Part shown: positions 17,269 to 24,859 of the stretch, piece by piece
Layout of the letters: each line of letters starts with the position of its first letter
How positions within the stretch are numbered: the stretch's first letter is position 1
Assembly (NCBI RefSeq): GCF_023746555.1
Contig: NZ_CP098755.1
Location: 2,367,001 to 2,431,000 of the forward strand
Reading direction: 5' to 3'
DNA length: 64,000 nucleotides
DNA from: Brevibacillus ruminantium
Lineage (GTDB): Bacteria > Bacillota > Bacilli > Brevibacillales > Brevibacillaceae
Notes under the pieces: generated by a model
What the model was told of the DNA's origin: nothing
Database searches by the model: none
Seen by the model: the letters and a program-made list of their open reading frames with translations, nothing else
Made by a program: the position numbers and the translations under genes

Positions 17269-17294
17269 AGTAGATTTTTTTAGAAAAATCTACT
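17269..17294 (+). terminator. Perfect inverted repeat between genes
   Basis: AGTAGATTTTT and AAAAATCTACT form an 11-bp perfect stem with a four-base loop, five bases before the first ATG of the hybrid kinase frame. It may end the preceding transcript or act in the leader of the kinase gene; the GC content of the stem is low. Confidence 0.45.
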
Positions 17295-17298
17295 GAAA

Positions 17299-20200
17299 AT
17301 GGAGAAGGAGAGGCTTGACTTACGTCGAACAAAGAAAAAAATGATGACGAAAAGAAAAATCCTGATAATAGTCTCTCTGTTTGTTATTTGCCTTTTATTG
17401 ATCCGTACAACCTGGTACCATCAGCTTGCGCAGCCGAATCAAAATCGAGCAGTTCAAGGCCTGCTCGATTTACGAGACATCGATTTCACTTCAGATAGCG
17501 TTGTTACTTTAAATGGAGAATGGGAGTTCTATCCTCACCAACTCTTGATTCCCAGCGCAACCTCTGTTAGTGATCGATCAATCTATTTACAGGTTCCAGG
17601 AAACTGGGCCGAAACCTTAAACCCTGAGACAAACTCTAAGATTGGCTACGGAACCTATCGTTTGCGTGTTTTGGTCAAGCCTGATTCCCAGCGCTTGTAT
17701 AGTATCAAGTTAGCGTATGTAGTATCCTCGTCCGCCGTATTTGTAAATGGTCGTCTGGTTGGAAGCTCCGGTAAACCGGCTGAAAACATCGACCAGAACA
17801 TCGCCCGAAATGTTCCATACACCGCTACTTTTACCACAGACAAAAGCGAACTGGATATCGTTGTCCAAGTAGCGAATTACGATCATCTTCGAAGAGGAGG
17901 AATCAATACTTCGATCAAGTTTGGTAATGAGCAGGCAATTGAGAGGGACAGGTGGTTATCAATCTGCTTGCAAGTGATTGTGTGCACGGTTTTAGGCATG
18001 CATGCTATCTATGTCGGCATCCTATACATCATCGGTACTCGGCAGAAAGCCCTGCTTTCCTTTTTGGTGCTCATTCTTTTCACTTTGCTTATGACCCTGA
18101 TTGATGATGACCGATTACTTTTGCACTGGCTGCCGATCGACTATCCGTGGTCGATTAAACTAACTTACTTGGCTATTATTGGTGTGGCTGCCTTTCTGAT
18201 GCACTTTGCCAAAAACCTTTTGGTCTCACCCAGGAGGTTTGACGTCTTCTACTGGTTCTTCTGGATATGTGCGATCTCAGCGGCGGTTATTCTTTTCACG
18301 TCTGCAAAGCTGACAACCGTCCTGGCTTCCTTTTATTTCGGCCTTACCCTTATTGCAAGCATTATTTTGCTTGTCCTCTCCATTCGAACGGCGATCACCG
18401 TCGACGAAGATGCGATCTTTATTACTTTGGGAATCAGCAGCATCCTGACGAACGTCATTGGCGGTTTTATCAAGGGCATTTTCTGGCCGGATATAGGCTA
18501 TTACCCGATTGATCTGATCGTGGCTTTCCTGATGTTTGCCTCATACTGGTTCAAACGGTATTTTCGATTTTCCACACGCACTGCCGAGTTAGCATCACAA
18601 CTGCAAGCTGCTGACAAAATGAAAGATATTTTCCTGGCAAATACATCACATGAGCTGCGAAACCCGCTGCATGGCATGATCAATATTGCCCAAACGGTCT
18701 TGGATGACTCGACCAACCAGCACAGTGAAAAGGGAAAAGCCAATCTCGAGTTACTGATTGCGGTTGGGAAGCGCATGTCCTATTTATTGAATGATTTACT
18801 GGATATGACCCGTTTGAAGGAGAACGGTATCCGTCTTCACGTACGTCCTCTCAATATTCAAAGTGTCACAAATGGTGTTGCGGATATGATGCGATTTATG
18901 CTGCAGGGAAAATCTATACGACTTATCAACTCGATCCCAGACAACTTTCCGGCTATCGTCGCCGATGAAAACAGATTTACCCAAATCTTGTTCAACCTGC
19001 TTCACAATGCCGTAAAGTATACGCATGAAGGAAGCGTAACTCTTCAAGCAACGAAAGAAAGCGGCATGGCAATCATCAGTGTGATCGATACGGGCATCGG
19101 TATGGACGAAGAAACCCGAAAACGTATCTTCCTTCCATATGAACAAGGAAGAAACGATGTCACTCTAGGCGGCATTGGACTTGGGCTGAGTATAGTAAAA
19201 CAACTGGTAGAGTTACATGGGGGAACAATCGAGGTGTACGCTGAGCCAGATAAAGGATCGCATTTTCGCTTTTCGATTCCAATGGCGCAGGAAAGTGATC
19301 AATCAACCGCCACGTCGATTCACCTCGCAGAACAGATGGCGCAGCGGGAAATTTCGGTTACGGCACCACTCTCGTCAAACGATGCTCAACTAGATGGGCG
19401 ATTGAATATTCCTGAAGACAGATTAGCTATTTTGGCCGTTGATGATGATCCGGTGAACTTGCAGATTCTAAGAAATATTCTCTCGACAGAAGAGTATGAA
19501 ATCATCACGGCTACGAGCGGCAAAGAGGCCCTGTCTATGCTGGAGCAGCGAGAATGGGATCTGGTCATAACCGATGTCATGATGCCAAACATATCCGGTT
19601 ACGAGTTGACGCGTCTTATTCGGGAGAGATATTCCTTGTCTGAGCTCCCCGTTCTTATCCTGACAGCACGTAGCCAAGTGGATGATATCCATACCGGCTT
19701 CTTATCCGGAGCCAACGACTATGTGGCAAAACCAGTGGATGCACAAGAATTGCGGTCCCGCGTGCAAGCATTAACGGGCATGAAGCAGTCGGCGCGGGAG
19801 AGGCTTCGCATGGAAGCAGCATGGCTTCAGGCACAGATTCAGCCGCATTTCTTGTTTAACACACTGAATGCCATCACTGCTTTCAAGCTGATCGATTCTG
19901 ATCGGATGAGTGAACTGCTGGAAGCTCTCAGTGACTTTTTGCAGGCAAGTTTTGACTTTAGCAATTCGAGGCGATTTGTTCCGCTTTCCCGTGAAATAGA
20001 TCTCGTGCGTTCTTACTTGTATATAGAAAAGGTGCGATTTGAAGACAGGCTTGAGATTGTCTGGGATATTGACGAAAATCTTGAGTTGCAAATCCCGCCA
20101 CTCTCTATCCAGCCACTTGTCGAAAATGCAATACGACACGGTGCCTTGAAGCGTTTGCGTGGTGGGACAGTCCGCATCCAAATCACTGATTTGGGGAATC

Positions 20201-20403
20201 GTGCTGAAATCGCTGTCAGTGATGACGGGGTAGGGATGGACGAGAATACCTTGCGACACCTGTTTGATACGAATCGCCAGAGAAAATCAGGAATCGGTCT
20301 TTTGAATACACATCGACGTTTACAGCAAATTTACGGAAAAGGTCTGCAGGTACAAAGCAAGCCCGATCAGGGTACCAAGGTTTCCTTCACCGTATCCAAG
20401 TAA
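17299..20403 (+). CDS. Hybrid sensor kinase: 7TM sensor, HisKA/HATPase, receiver, LytS-type kinase
   Basis: 1034 residues. A membrane anchor (about 20-37) leads to an extracytoplasmic beta-rich domain (about 50-215, with LNGEWEFYP and VPGNWAE) like 7TMR-DISM sensors, then some seven helices (215-420). The cytoplasmic part holds HisKA with H451 (NTSHELRNPLHGM) and HATPase_c (GIGLGLSIVKQLVELHGG). Next is a receiver with D759 (ITDVMMPNISGYE), then a LytS/YehU-type module with H850 (QIQPHFLFNTLNAI) and its own HATPase (DDGVGMDENTL). So one chain carries two different kinase types around one receiver. Start uncertain: ATG at 17299 or the ATG pair at 17341/17344; none has a strong ribosome site. 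No partner regulator is adjacent. Confidence 0.93.
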   Translation: MEKERLDLRRTKKKMMTKRKILIIVSLFVICLLLIRTTWYHQLAQPNQNRAVQGLLDLRDIDFTSDSVVTLNGEWEFYPHQLLIPSATSVSDRSIYLQVPGNWAETLNPETNSKIGYGTYRLRVLVKPDSQRLYSIKLAYVVSSSAVFVNGRLVGSSGKPAENIDQNIARNVPYTATFTTDKSELDIVVQVANYDHLRRGGINTSIKFGNEQAIERDRWLSICLQVIVCTVLGMHAIYVGILYIIGTRQKALLSFLVLILFTLLMTLIDDDRLLLHWLPIDYPWSIKLTYLAIIGVAAFLMHFAKNLLVSPRRFDVFYWFFWICAISAAVILFTSAKLTTVLASFYFGLTLIASIILLVLSIRTAITVDEDAIFITLGISSILTNVIGGFIKGIFWPDIGYYPIDLIVAFLMFASYWFKRYFRFSTRTAELASQLQAADKMKDIFLANTSHELRNPLHGMINIAQTVLDDSTNQHSEKGKANLELLIAVGKRMSYLLNDLLDMTRLKENGIRLHVRPLNIQSVTNGVADMMRFMLQGKSIRLINSIPDNFPAIVADENRFTQILFNLLHNAVKYTHEGSVTLQATKESGMAIISVIDTGIGMDEETRKRIFLPYEQGRNDVTLGGIGLGLSIVKQLVELHGGTIEVYAEPDKGSHFRFSIPMAQESDQSTATSIHLAEQMAQREISVTAPLSSNDAQLDGRLNIPEDRLAILAVDDDPVNLQILRNILSTEEYEIITATSGKEALSMLEQREWDLVITDVMMPNISGYELTRLIRERYSLSELPVLILTARSQVDDIHTGFLSGANDYVAKPVDAQELRSRVQALTGMKQSARERLRMEAAWLQAQIQPHFLFNTLNAITAFKLIDSDRMSELLEALSDFLQASFDFSNSRRFVPLSREIDLVRSYLYIEKVRFEDRLEIVWDIDENLELQIPPLSIQPLVENAIRHGALKRLRGGTVRIQITDLGNRAEIAVSDDGVGMDENTLRHLFDTNRQRKSGIGLLNTHRRLQQIYGKGLQVQSKPDQGTKVSFTVSK

Positions 20404-20462
20404 CATCGTCCGATTTCCCGCCCACTTTATTTCTGATGAATGATAAGGGATGATACCCGTGC

Positions 20463-20489
20463 AAAAGCCACCTTCGAGGTGGTTTTTGT
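20463..20489 (+). terminator. Rho-independent terminator of the hybrid kinase gene
   Basis: AAAAGCCACC, loop TTCG, AGGTGGTTTTT: compact GC stem with T-run, 60 bases after the stop codon. Confidence 0.85.
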
Positions 20490-20493
20490 CATT

Positions 20494-20790
20494 ACCCATA
20501 CTTCTTTTGAAAATGACCGAGTGCAAGCAAGGGCAAATGTACCGGTAACTGTGATAATGGAAATAAAAGCCGCCGGGCAGCGCCGCATCTGTCGGATACG
20601 ATCGTGTCCACTTCGGGCTTTTTTCGCTTTCCAGTAAAAAATGAATGCCGCGTCTCATCGGCGTTGTCGGTGTCGGAGAAGCTGCGATAAGGGTATCGAC
20701 CGCCCAAGCGGTTTGAGACGGTGTACTTGCCCCTAAAGGAACATAGGATTTGACAATATCGCTTGAATCGGCATATGCGCTGCCCATGGA
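20494..20790 (-). pseudogene. Squalene-hopene/sporulenol cyclase, C-terminal fragment
   Basis: The minus-strand translation contains SYVPLGASTPSQTAWAVDTL, then GIHFLL and ALPGGFYFHYHSYRYICP. These match in order the last 100 residues of class II triterpene cyclases (PLGxSTPSQTAWAL, then the PGDFYLxYHMYR-type end). Nothing upstream encodes the remaining 500 or so residues or the DXDD catalytic motif, and the natural C terminus runs into unrelated sequence. It is therefore a remnant of a hopanoid or sporulenol gene. Confidence 0.7.
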
Positions 20791-21077
20791 ATCTGGCCAG
20801 TCAGGGAAAGCATCAGCTTATTCGGGAAATCAGGGAACGCACCCGCCAGTGCAACAAAAACAATGTTATGGCAGCCTGCGCCGAACAAATTTCGGAAGGC
20901 TTGGGTTGGTTTGTCCACAGCGGTGAATGGAAGCACACCTATTCCTTCTTCGGGTACAGCCTGTTTATGTGGCTGGTTTGGAGGTTTCATCAGAGGTTTT
21001 CATGTTAAAAAATGGAGGACAGAAGATGATGCGTAGATTTGAAACAGAAATAAGATGTTTCAAAAACTCATAAGCGC

Positions 21078-21140
21078 GCTGAACCGGGGTATTGGTTGGG
21101 TCATCCATATTGGGGACAAGGATTTGCCCAGTTTACGTTT
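21078..21140 (+). pseudogene. GNAT (RimJ/RimL-type) fragment
   Basis: One plus-strand frame reads AEPGYWLGHPYWGQGFAQF. This is the hallmark motif of RimJ/RimL acetyltransferases (GYWIGxPYWGQGxAT). It runs straight into unrelated sequence and the terminator hairpin of the opposite gene, and an upstream piece starting MMRRFETE behind TGGAGGACAGAAG is out of step with it. Too short to function. Confidence 0.55.
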
Positions 21141-21144
21141 GTAG

Positions 21145-21186
21145 AAAAAGGACGGTCTTCCGCTTTAATGCGGAAGAGTCGTCCTC
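21145..21186 (-). terminator. Terminator of the MDR oxidoreductase gene
   Basis: On the minus strand AGGACGACTCTTCCGC, a six-base loop and GCGGAAGACCGTCCT are followed by TTTTTC. A long stem with T-run, 20 bases beyond the stop at 21205. Confidence 0.85.
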
Positions 21187-21204
21187 ATTGTTTCATATCG
21201 GAAT

Positions 21205-22217
21205 TTACTTAGATGGATCACTGACCTTCACAAGCTGTTTTCCTATATTTTTCCCAGTAAATAGATCGAGAAAAGCTTTCGGTGCATTTTCAAAGCCCTC
21301 TGCAATGGTTTCTTCGTATTTCAGTTTCCCTTCTAATAGCCACTCGGCCAGGTACTGCAGCCCTTCACCAAAACGTTCTTCATAATCCGTGATGAGGAAG
21401 CCTTTCATTAGAGAACGTGTCTTTAGCAATTTCGACTGAATACTTGGTCCAAACGCTTCATTCTCATCATTATAGGATGAAATTGATCCGCATAATGGGA
21501 CACGCGCGAAATTATTAAGTAAACTGAGCACTGCGTCAGAAATTTTGCCGCCAACATTATCAAAATAGATGTCCACGCCATTCGGACATGCTTCTTCAAC
21601 AGCTTTTTGTAAATCATCTGTCGTGTTGTAGTTAATGGCTTTATCAAAGCCAAGTTCATTTTCCAAATGTGCAACTTTCTCATCCGTACCTGCAATGCCT
21701 ACAACTCTGGCTCCTTTGATTTTTGCGATTTGACCGACGATAGAGCCAACAGCACCTGCAGCACTTGAGACAACAACCGTTTCTCCTTTTTTCGGTTGAC
21801 CAACATCAAGCAGTCCAAAATAAGCTGTTAATCCCGTTATTCCGAGTACACTTAAATAAGCGGACAAGGGAACATTGGTATTATTGATCTTACTAACGGT
21901 TTTTGAGTCAACAGTGTTGTAAAGTTGCCAAGGCAGGAAGCCCTGTACCCAACGTTCAATTCCGCTGAATTGGATTCAATCACTTCACCAATCATGGAAC
22001 CCGAAATAGGTTCATGTAAAGCAAATGGCTCAATATAAGACTTTCCAGCATTCATTCGCCCTCTCATGTATGGATCTACAGACAAGTAAAGAGTTTTTAC
22101 AAGCACCTGATCTCTTACGGGCTTATCGATCGGAATATTTCGAAGTCCAAATGCATCTTCTGTCGGTACACCTTCTGGACGGTTCATTAAAATAATTTGT
22201 TGATTTTGAGTGTTCAT
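21205..22217 (-). pseudogene. NADP-dependent MDR oxidoreductase (YfmJ/leukotriene-B4-dehydrogenase-like), frameshifted
   Basis: Two overlapping frames (22217-21852 and 21867-21205) together make one protein of about 335 residues. The first has the N-terminal domain (NRPEGVPTEDAF, VKTLYLSVDPYMRGRM) and the second the cofactor domain (SVLGITGLTAYFGLLDVGQP, then AGAVGSIVGQIAKIKGARVVGIAG). Reading the correct frame just before the second part gives VQGFLPWQLYNTV, the expected family sequence, so the break lies at about 21945-21951, where a few bases are missing. These enzymes reduce alkenal/enone double bonds with NADPH. The start at 22217 follows AAAGGAG. It lies behind the quinone reductase gene. 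The frameshift may be real or a sequencing error. Confidence 0.8.
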
Positions 22218-22284
22218 TCTCATTCTCCTTTATTTATCGTTGTTCGCGAGATCATAATTCGCAAAATTGTGAATCGTTAGATGA

Positions 22285-22866
22285 TTACTTCAGATTGCTG
22301 TCATAATGCAAACCGAGGTGATAAGCTTGTTTCAACAGCTTTTCATGAATTTCCGGCCTCGAATCCAAGGTGTCGTACATTATCTCAACCTTTGTATCCG
22401 GGATTCCTGCGTAACTAGCTATTCCTATGTTCAGTTGATGCTGGATCATCTTGTCATACTGTCTTTTCTCAAAGTGCTCGAGTGGAGCGCCTGCGAGACC
22501 AAGCCATAATATCCGTTTATGATGCAGCTTATTGGAGCCGTACGCAAAACCATAGTTCCATACGCGGTCGATATAGCCCTTTAGCATGGCTGGCATGCTG
22601 TACCACCAAATTGGGAAAATATAGGCGAGTGCGTCATGCTTTTTCATTCGCTCCATTTCCTTCTCTACTTCAGGTGAATATGTTTTATGATCTGCTGTCC
22701 AGTCCGGTTCGTCTGATTCCCACAACACAGGATTAAAACCGCTGCGATGCAGATCCAACACCTCCGTTTCGTGGCCAGCATCCATCAGGCCTTGCGTAAA
22801 TTGGGCTGCAACAGAAAAGGTCAAAGAGTCAACCCTTGGGTGTGATACAACTGTCAATACTTTCAT
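22285..22866 (-). CDS. Flavodoxin-fold NAD(P)H:quinone oxidoreductase
   Basis: 193 residues from the ATG at 22866 after GGGAGAAG. The N terminus VLTVVSHPRVDSLTFSVA binds the FMN/FAD phosphate. PIWWYSMPAMLKGYIDRVW is the signature of the MdaB/KefF/NQO1 flavodoxin_2 family, which reduces quinones by two electrons and so avoids semiquinone radicals. It is divergent from an HxlR regulator across a palindrome and leads a two-gene unit with the MDR oxidoreductase. The layout resembles the quinone/aldehyde-response loci controlled by HxlR proteins in B. subtilis. Confidence 0.9.
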   Translation of the reverse strand: MKVLTVVSHPRVDSLTFSVAAQFTQGLMDAGHETEVLDLHRSGFNPVLWESDEPDWTADHKTYSPEVEKEMERMKKHDALAYIFPIWWYSMPAMLKGYIDRVWNYGFAYGSNKLHHKRILWLGLAGAPLEHFEKRQYDKMIQHQLNIGIASYAGIPDTKVEIMYDTLDSRPEIHEKLLKQAYHLGLHYDSNLK

Positions 22867-22995
22867 TATGCTTCTCCCTTCCATAAACTTATTTGGTTCA
22901 TTTCATCTAGAGACATGTAGATCGAGAGACGAGAGGATGTCGTAATACTGGCATGAATGGATTATGTATCATACAATGGATATTGAGAAGTACGC

Positions 22996-23024
22996 ACTTT
23001 TTTGTATCATTTATACAAAAAAGT
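22996..23024. promoter_or_regulatory. Operator-like perfect palindrome in the HxlR divergent region
   Basis: ACTTTTTTGTAT (22996-23007) and ATACAAAAAAGT (23013-23024) are exact inverted repeats with a five-base centre. A further half-site, AAAAAGTGC, lies at about 23036-23046. A dimeric HxlR regulator bound here could control both divergent transcripts. The binding role is inferred from position and symmetry. Confidence 0.65.
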
Positions 23025-23089
23025 TATATAGGTACTAAAAAGTGCCTTAGTATAAATCTTGACTATCTTGTACAGGAGGTAGGCATTCC

Positions 23090-23431
23090 ATGGAGAGACA
23101 ATCGGTTCGGACTTATAACATCCCCGCAGAAGCAACGTTGGACATTTTAGGGGGGAAGTGGAAATTATTGATTCTGTGTCATTTAAACTGTGGACCCAAG
23201 AGAACAAGTGAATTAAAGAAGGAAATACCGGAAATTACACAAAAAATGTTAACGCAGCAGCTCCGGGAGTTGGAAGAAGACGATATCATCATTCGAACGG
23301 TATACAACCAAGTACCGCCGAAAGTTGTCTATGAAATGAGTGAGTTGGGAAAATCGCTGAAATCGATATTGGACCAATTGAACGATTGGGGCGAGCAATA
23401 TATCCAAGGCCGTGAACCATCCCTTGAGTAA
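23090..23431 (+). CDS. HxlR family winged-helix transcriptional regulator
   Basis: 113 residues, normal for the family. The winged helix is seen in TLDILGGKWKLLILCHL, RTSELKKEIPEITQKMLTQQLREL and the wing DIIIRTVYNQVPPKVVYEMSELG. HxlR members such as YodB and CatR sense quinones through an N-terminal cysteine (about residue 6-7). Here the only cysteines are C30 and C34 in the first helix region, so any thiol switch must differ. The ATG follows AGGAGGTAGGCATTCC. It probably controls the divergent quinone reductase and MDR genes. Confidence 0.9.
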   Translation: MERQSVRTYNIPAEATLDILGGKWKLLILCHLNCGPKRTSELKKEIPEITQKMLTQQLRELEEDDIIIRTVYNQVPPKVVYEMSELGKSLKSILDQLNDWGEQYIQGREPSLE

Positions 23432-23495
23432 ATGCACATTTTAGTTGCCAAGACAAACTCAGTCAGATTCAAAACAACGAAGATCGAGCAAAGAA

Positions 23496-23537
23496 GGCTG
23501 GAACCTCTGAAATGTGAAGGGTTCCAGCCTCATTATT
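23496..23537 (+). terminator. Terminator after the HxlR gene
   Basis: GGCTGGAACC pairs with GGTTCCAGCC around a 14-base loop, followed by a T-rich TCATTATTCC. It may also serve the convergent deacetylase gene ending at 23579. Confidence 0.7.
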
Positions 23538-23578
23538 CCATAAAAAAATTCCTTCTTAGCGTTATTGTATCTGATCAA

Positions 23579-24415
23579 TCAACCCATCATGCCGCGGGAT
23601 CGTCGGAATAACACCGATTGGGTCCGAGCAAGTGAAAGCGTCAAGGGTTCTCTTCCCTCCATGAAGTGAATGTCGTAGATGTCCTTCACATTTTCTTCCA
23701 TCATTAAGTCGGATACTGTGACGAATCGGTATCCTTTCTTTTGTAACGCAGGAAGGATTTGTTTCAAAGCCTTGACAGTTTGGCTGCGGTTACCGCCGTG
23801 GTCGTGAAATAGTACGATATCACCAGCGCGCGCATGGTTCACTACCTTTTTAACGATCTTACGTACTCCCGGCCGTTTCCAGTCCTGTGTGTCTTGGTGA
23901 AAAGACCACAGTACAACGGAATAACCGACCTCTTTCGCTGCGTTGACCATTGCTTGGTCAATGTATCCCCCGGGAGGGCGGAATAATAGGGGGGGTTGTT
24001 GTCCGGTCGCAGACAGGATTGCCTGATTGGTTCGGGACAGCTCTTGCTGGATCTGCACCTTCGTTAGGCGAGACATTTTCGGATGGTTATATGTATGATT
24101 GCCAAGTTCATGCCCTTCCTGTACTTGTCGCTTAGCCAATTTAGGGTTTCTTTGTACTTGCATACCCGTCACAAAAAAAGTGGCATTGGCATGGTATTGT
24201 TTGAGGAGGTCGAGGATTTGTGTTGTGTAGAGGGGATTCGGTCCATCATCAAAGGTAAGCGCAATCACCTTTTTGTTTGTGCGGACATTCCAAACGACCC
24301 CCTGGGCTTTATAAGAACGGATGTCAATTGTCGATTTATGTGTTTCGCCTGGTTGTGGAAAAATCAAGGCGACGGTGACAATGCTAAGCAATATCAGTAA
24401 ACGTCGTCTGTTCAT
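23579..24415 (-). CDS. Polysaccharide deacetylase (NodB/CE4 family)
   Basis: 278 residues from the ATG at 24415 behind AGAGGAGCAACC. A signal peptide (LLILLSIVTVALIFPQPGETH) is followed by the NodB domain: motif 1 TFDDGP (catalytic Asp and metal Asp), motif 2 HTYNHP (metal His pair), motif 3 FRPPGG, motif 4 QDTQDW and motif 5 IVLFHDHGG. All metal and catalytic residues are present. It should remove N-acetyl groups from an external glycan such as peptidoglycan. The roughly 45 residues after the core (about 230 onward) are not a known domain. Monocistronic. Confidence 0.93.
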   Translation of the reverse strand: MNRRRLLILLSIVTVALIFPQPGETHKSTIDIRSYKAQGVVWNVRTNKKVIALTFDDGPNPLYTTQILDLLKQYHANATFFVTGMQVQRNPKLAKRQVQEGHELGNHTYNHPKMSRLTKVQIQQELSRTNQAILSATGQQPPLLFRPPGGYIDQAMVNAAKEVGYSVVLWSFHQDTQDWKRPGVRKIVKKVVNHARAGDIVLFHDHGGNRSQTVKALKQILPALQKKGYRFVTVSDLMMEENVKDIYDIHFMEGREPLTLSLARTQSVLFRRSRGMMG

Positions 24416-24563
24416 GGTTGCTCCTCTTGTCATTTGTATTTTCCGTCATTCCTGTGAGGACTAAAAAACCACTGTGATTATGTGATATACCCGGAGTATT
24501 TCCGATTTTAGTATCATATAGTCTGCTTGTTTTTTGTTTAGAAATGCCAACAGGGATGTGCAT

Positions 24564-24592
24564 TTAGAAAAACAGGAAATCCATGTTAAGAT
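24564..24592 (+). promoter_or_regulatory. Promoter candidate upstream of the T-box-like leader
   Basis: TTAGAA and TAAGAT are separated by 17 bases, and the -10 is of the extended type (TGTTAAGAT). It would start transcription just ahead of the structured leader at 24600-24824. Confidence 0.4.
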
Positions 24593-24620
24593 AGAACAAT
24601 ATTTTTCAATATCTAAATTC

Positions 24621-24824
24621 AATAAAGAGAAAGAGTATGTTAACTCCCTGTTCAACAGAGAATCGGCGAATGCTGAAAGCCGATGTTCAGGAGTAACCGA
24701 ATTCATCTCTGAGAAGTTAACTGAAACCTTATGGAGTAGGCTCGGCTCATCGGGAGCTGGAAAAATGAAAGAGGTTTGAATAAATTGATGAAGACAGCCC
24801 TCCTGAACGAGAAGGGCTGTCTTC
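24621..24824 (+). ncRNA. Probable T-box leader with Phe (TTC) specifier, orphan
   Basis: Stem I features of a T-box are in the right order. AGAGA (24626-24630) pairs with TCTCT (24706-24710). A loop-E-like AGTA (24634-24637) faces GAA-TTC-A (24699-24705). An upper helix TTAACTCC-CTG pairs with CAGGAGTAA. The AGAGAATCGGCGAATGCTG motif with its ATCGGC/GCCGAT helix follows the known distal pattern. The specifier position reads TTC, phenylalanine. A terminator stem follows, but the conserved antiterminator T-box (TGGnACCGCG) is not found. The next gene downstream is on the other strand, so nothing obvious is regulated. Either a relic left by gene loss or a diverged leader. Confidence 0.55.
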
Positions 24825-24832
24825 ATTGTTTC
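24790..24832. terminator. Terminator, end of T-box-like leader / KtrB gene
   Basis: GAAGACAGCCCT (24790-24801) pairs perfectly with AGGGCTGTCTTC (24813-24824), followed by ATTGTTTC. Read on the minus strand it also suits the KtrB gene that ends at 24860. Confidence 0.8.
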
Positions 24833-24859
24833 TGACATAAGATTACTATGATTATCCAA

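Larger units (their letters stand above)
20404..21204. other. Gene-poor region with gene relics (800 bases)
   Basis: Contains the terminator of the hybrid kinase, a squalene-hopene-cyclase fragment, a GNAT fragment and the terminator of the MDR gene, each listed separately. Frames of 65-85 codons on both strands at 20733-21008 have no recognisable family. The mix of fragments marks a site of repeated insertion and loss. Confidence 0.55.
24416..24859. other. Intergenic region with an RNA-leader-like structure (444 bases)
   Basis: Frames of 132 codons (minus) and 81 codons (plus) cross the region but neither has a ribosome site or family resemblance, and both overlap the structured RNA described separately. 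The best reading is a promoter, a T-box-like leader and a terminator on the plus strand, with no gene behind them. Confidence 0.5.

Noticed and set aside
20320-20787. Intact 155-codon gene on the minus strand
   Set aside because: Only the first 100 or so codons resemble a cyclase end; the rest is antisense to the hybrid kinase gene, so it is a fragment.
24461-24859. 132-codon minus-strand frame (and an 81-codon plus frame at 24534)
   Set aside because: No ribosome site or family; both run through the structured T-box-like RNA and the terminator.
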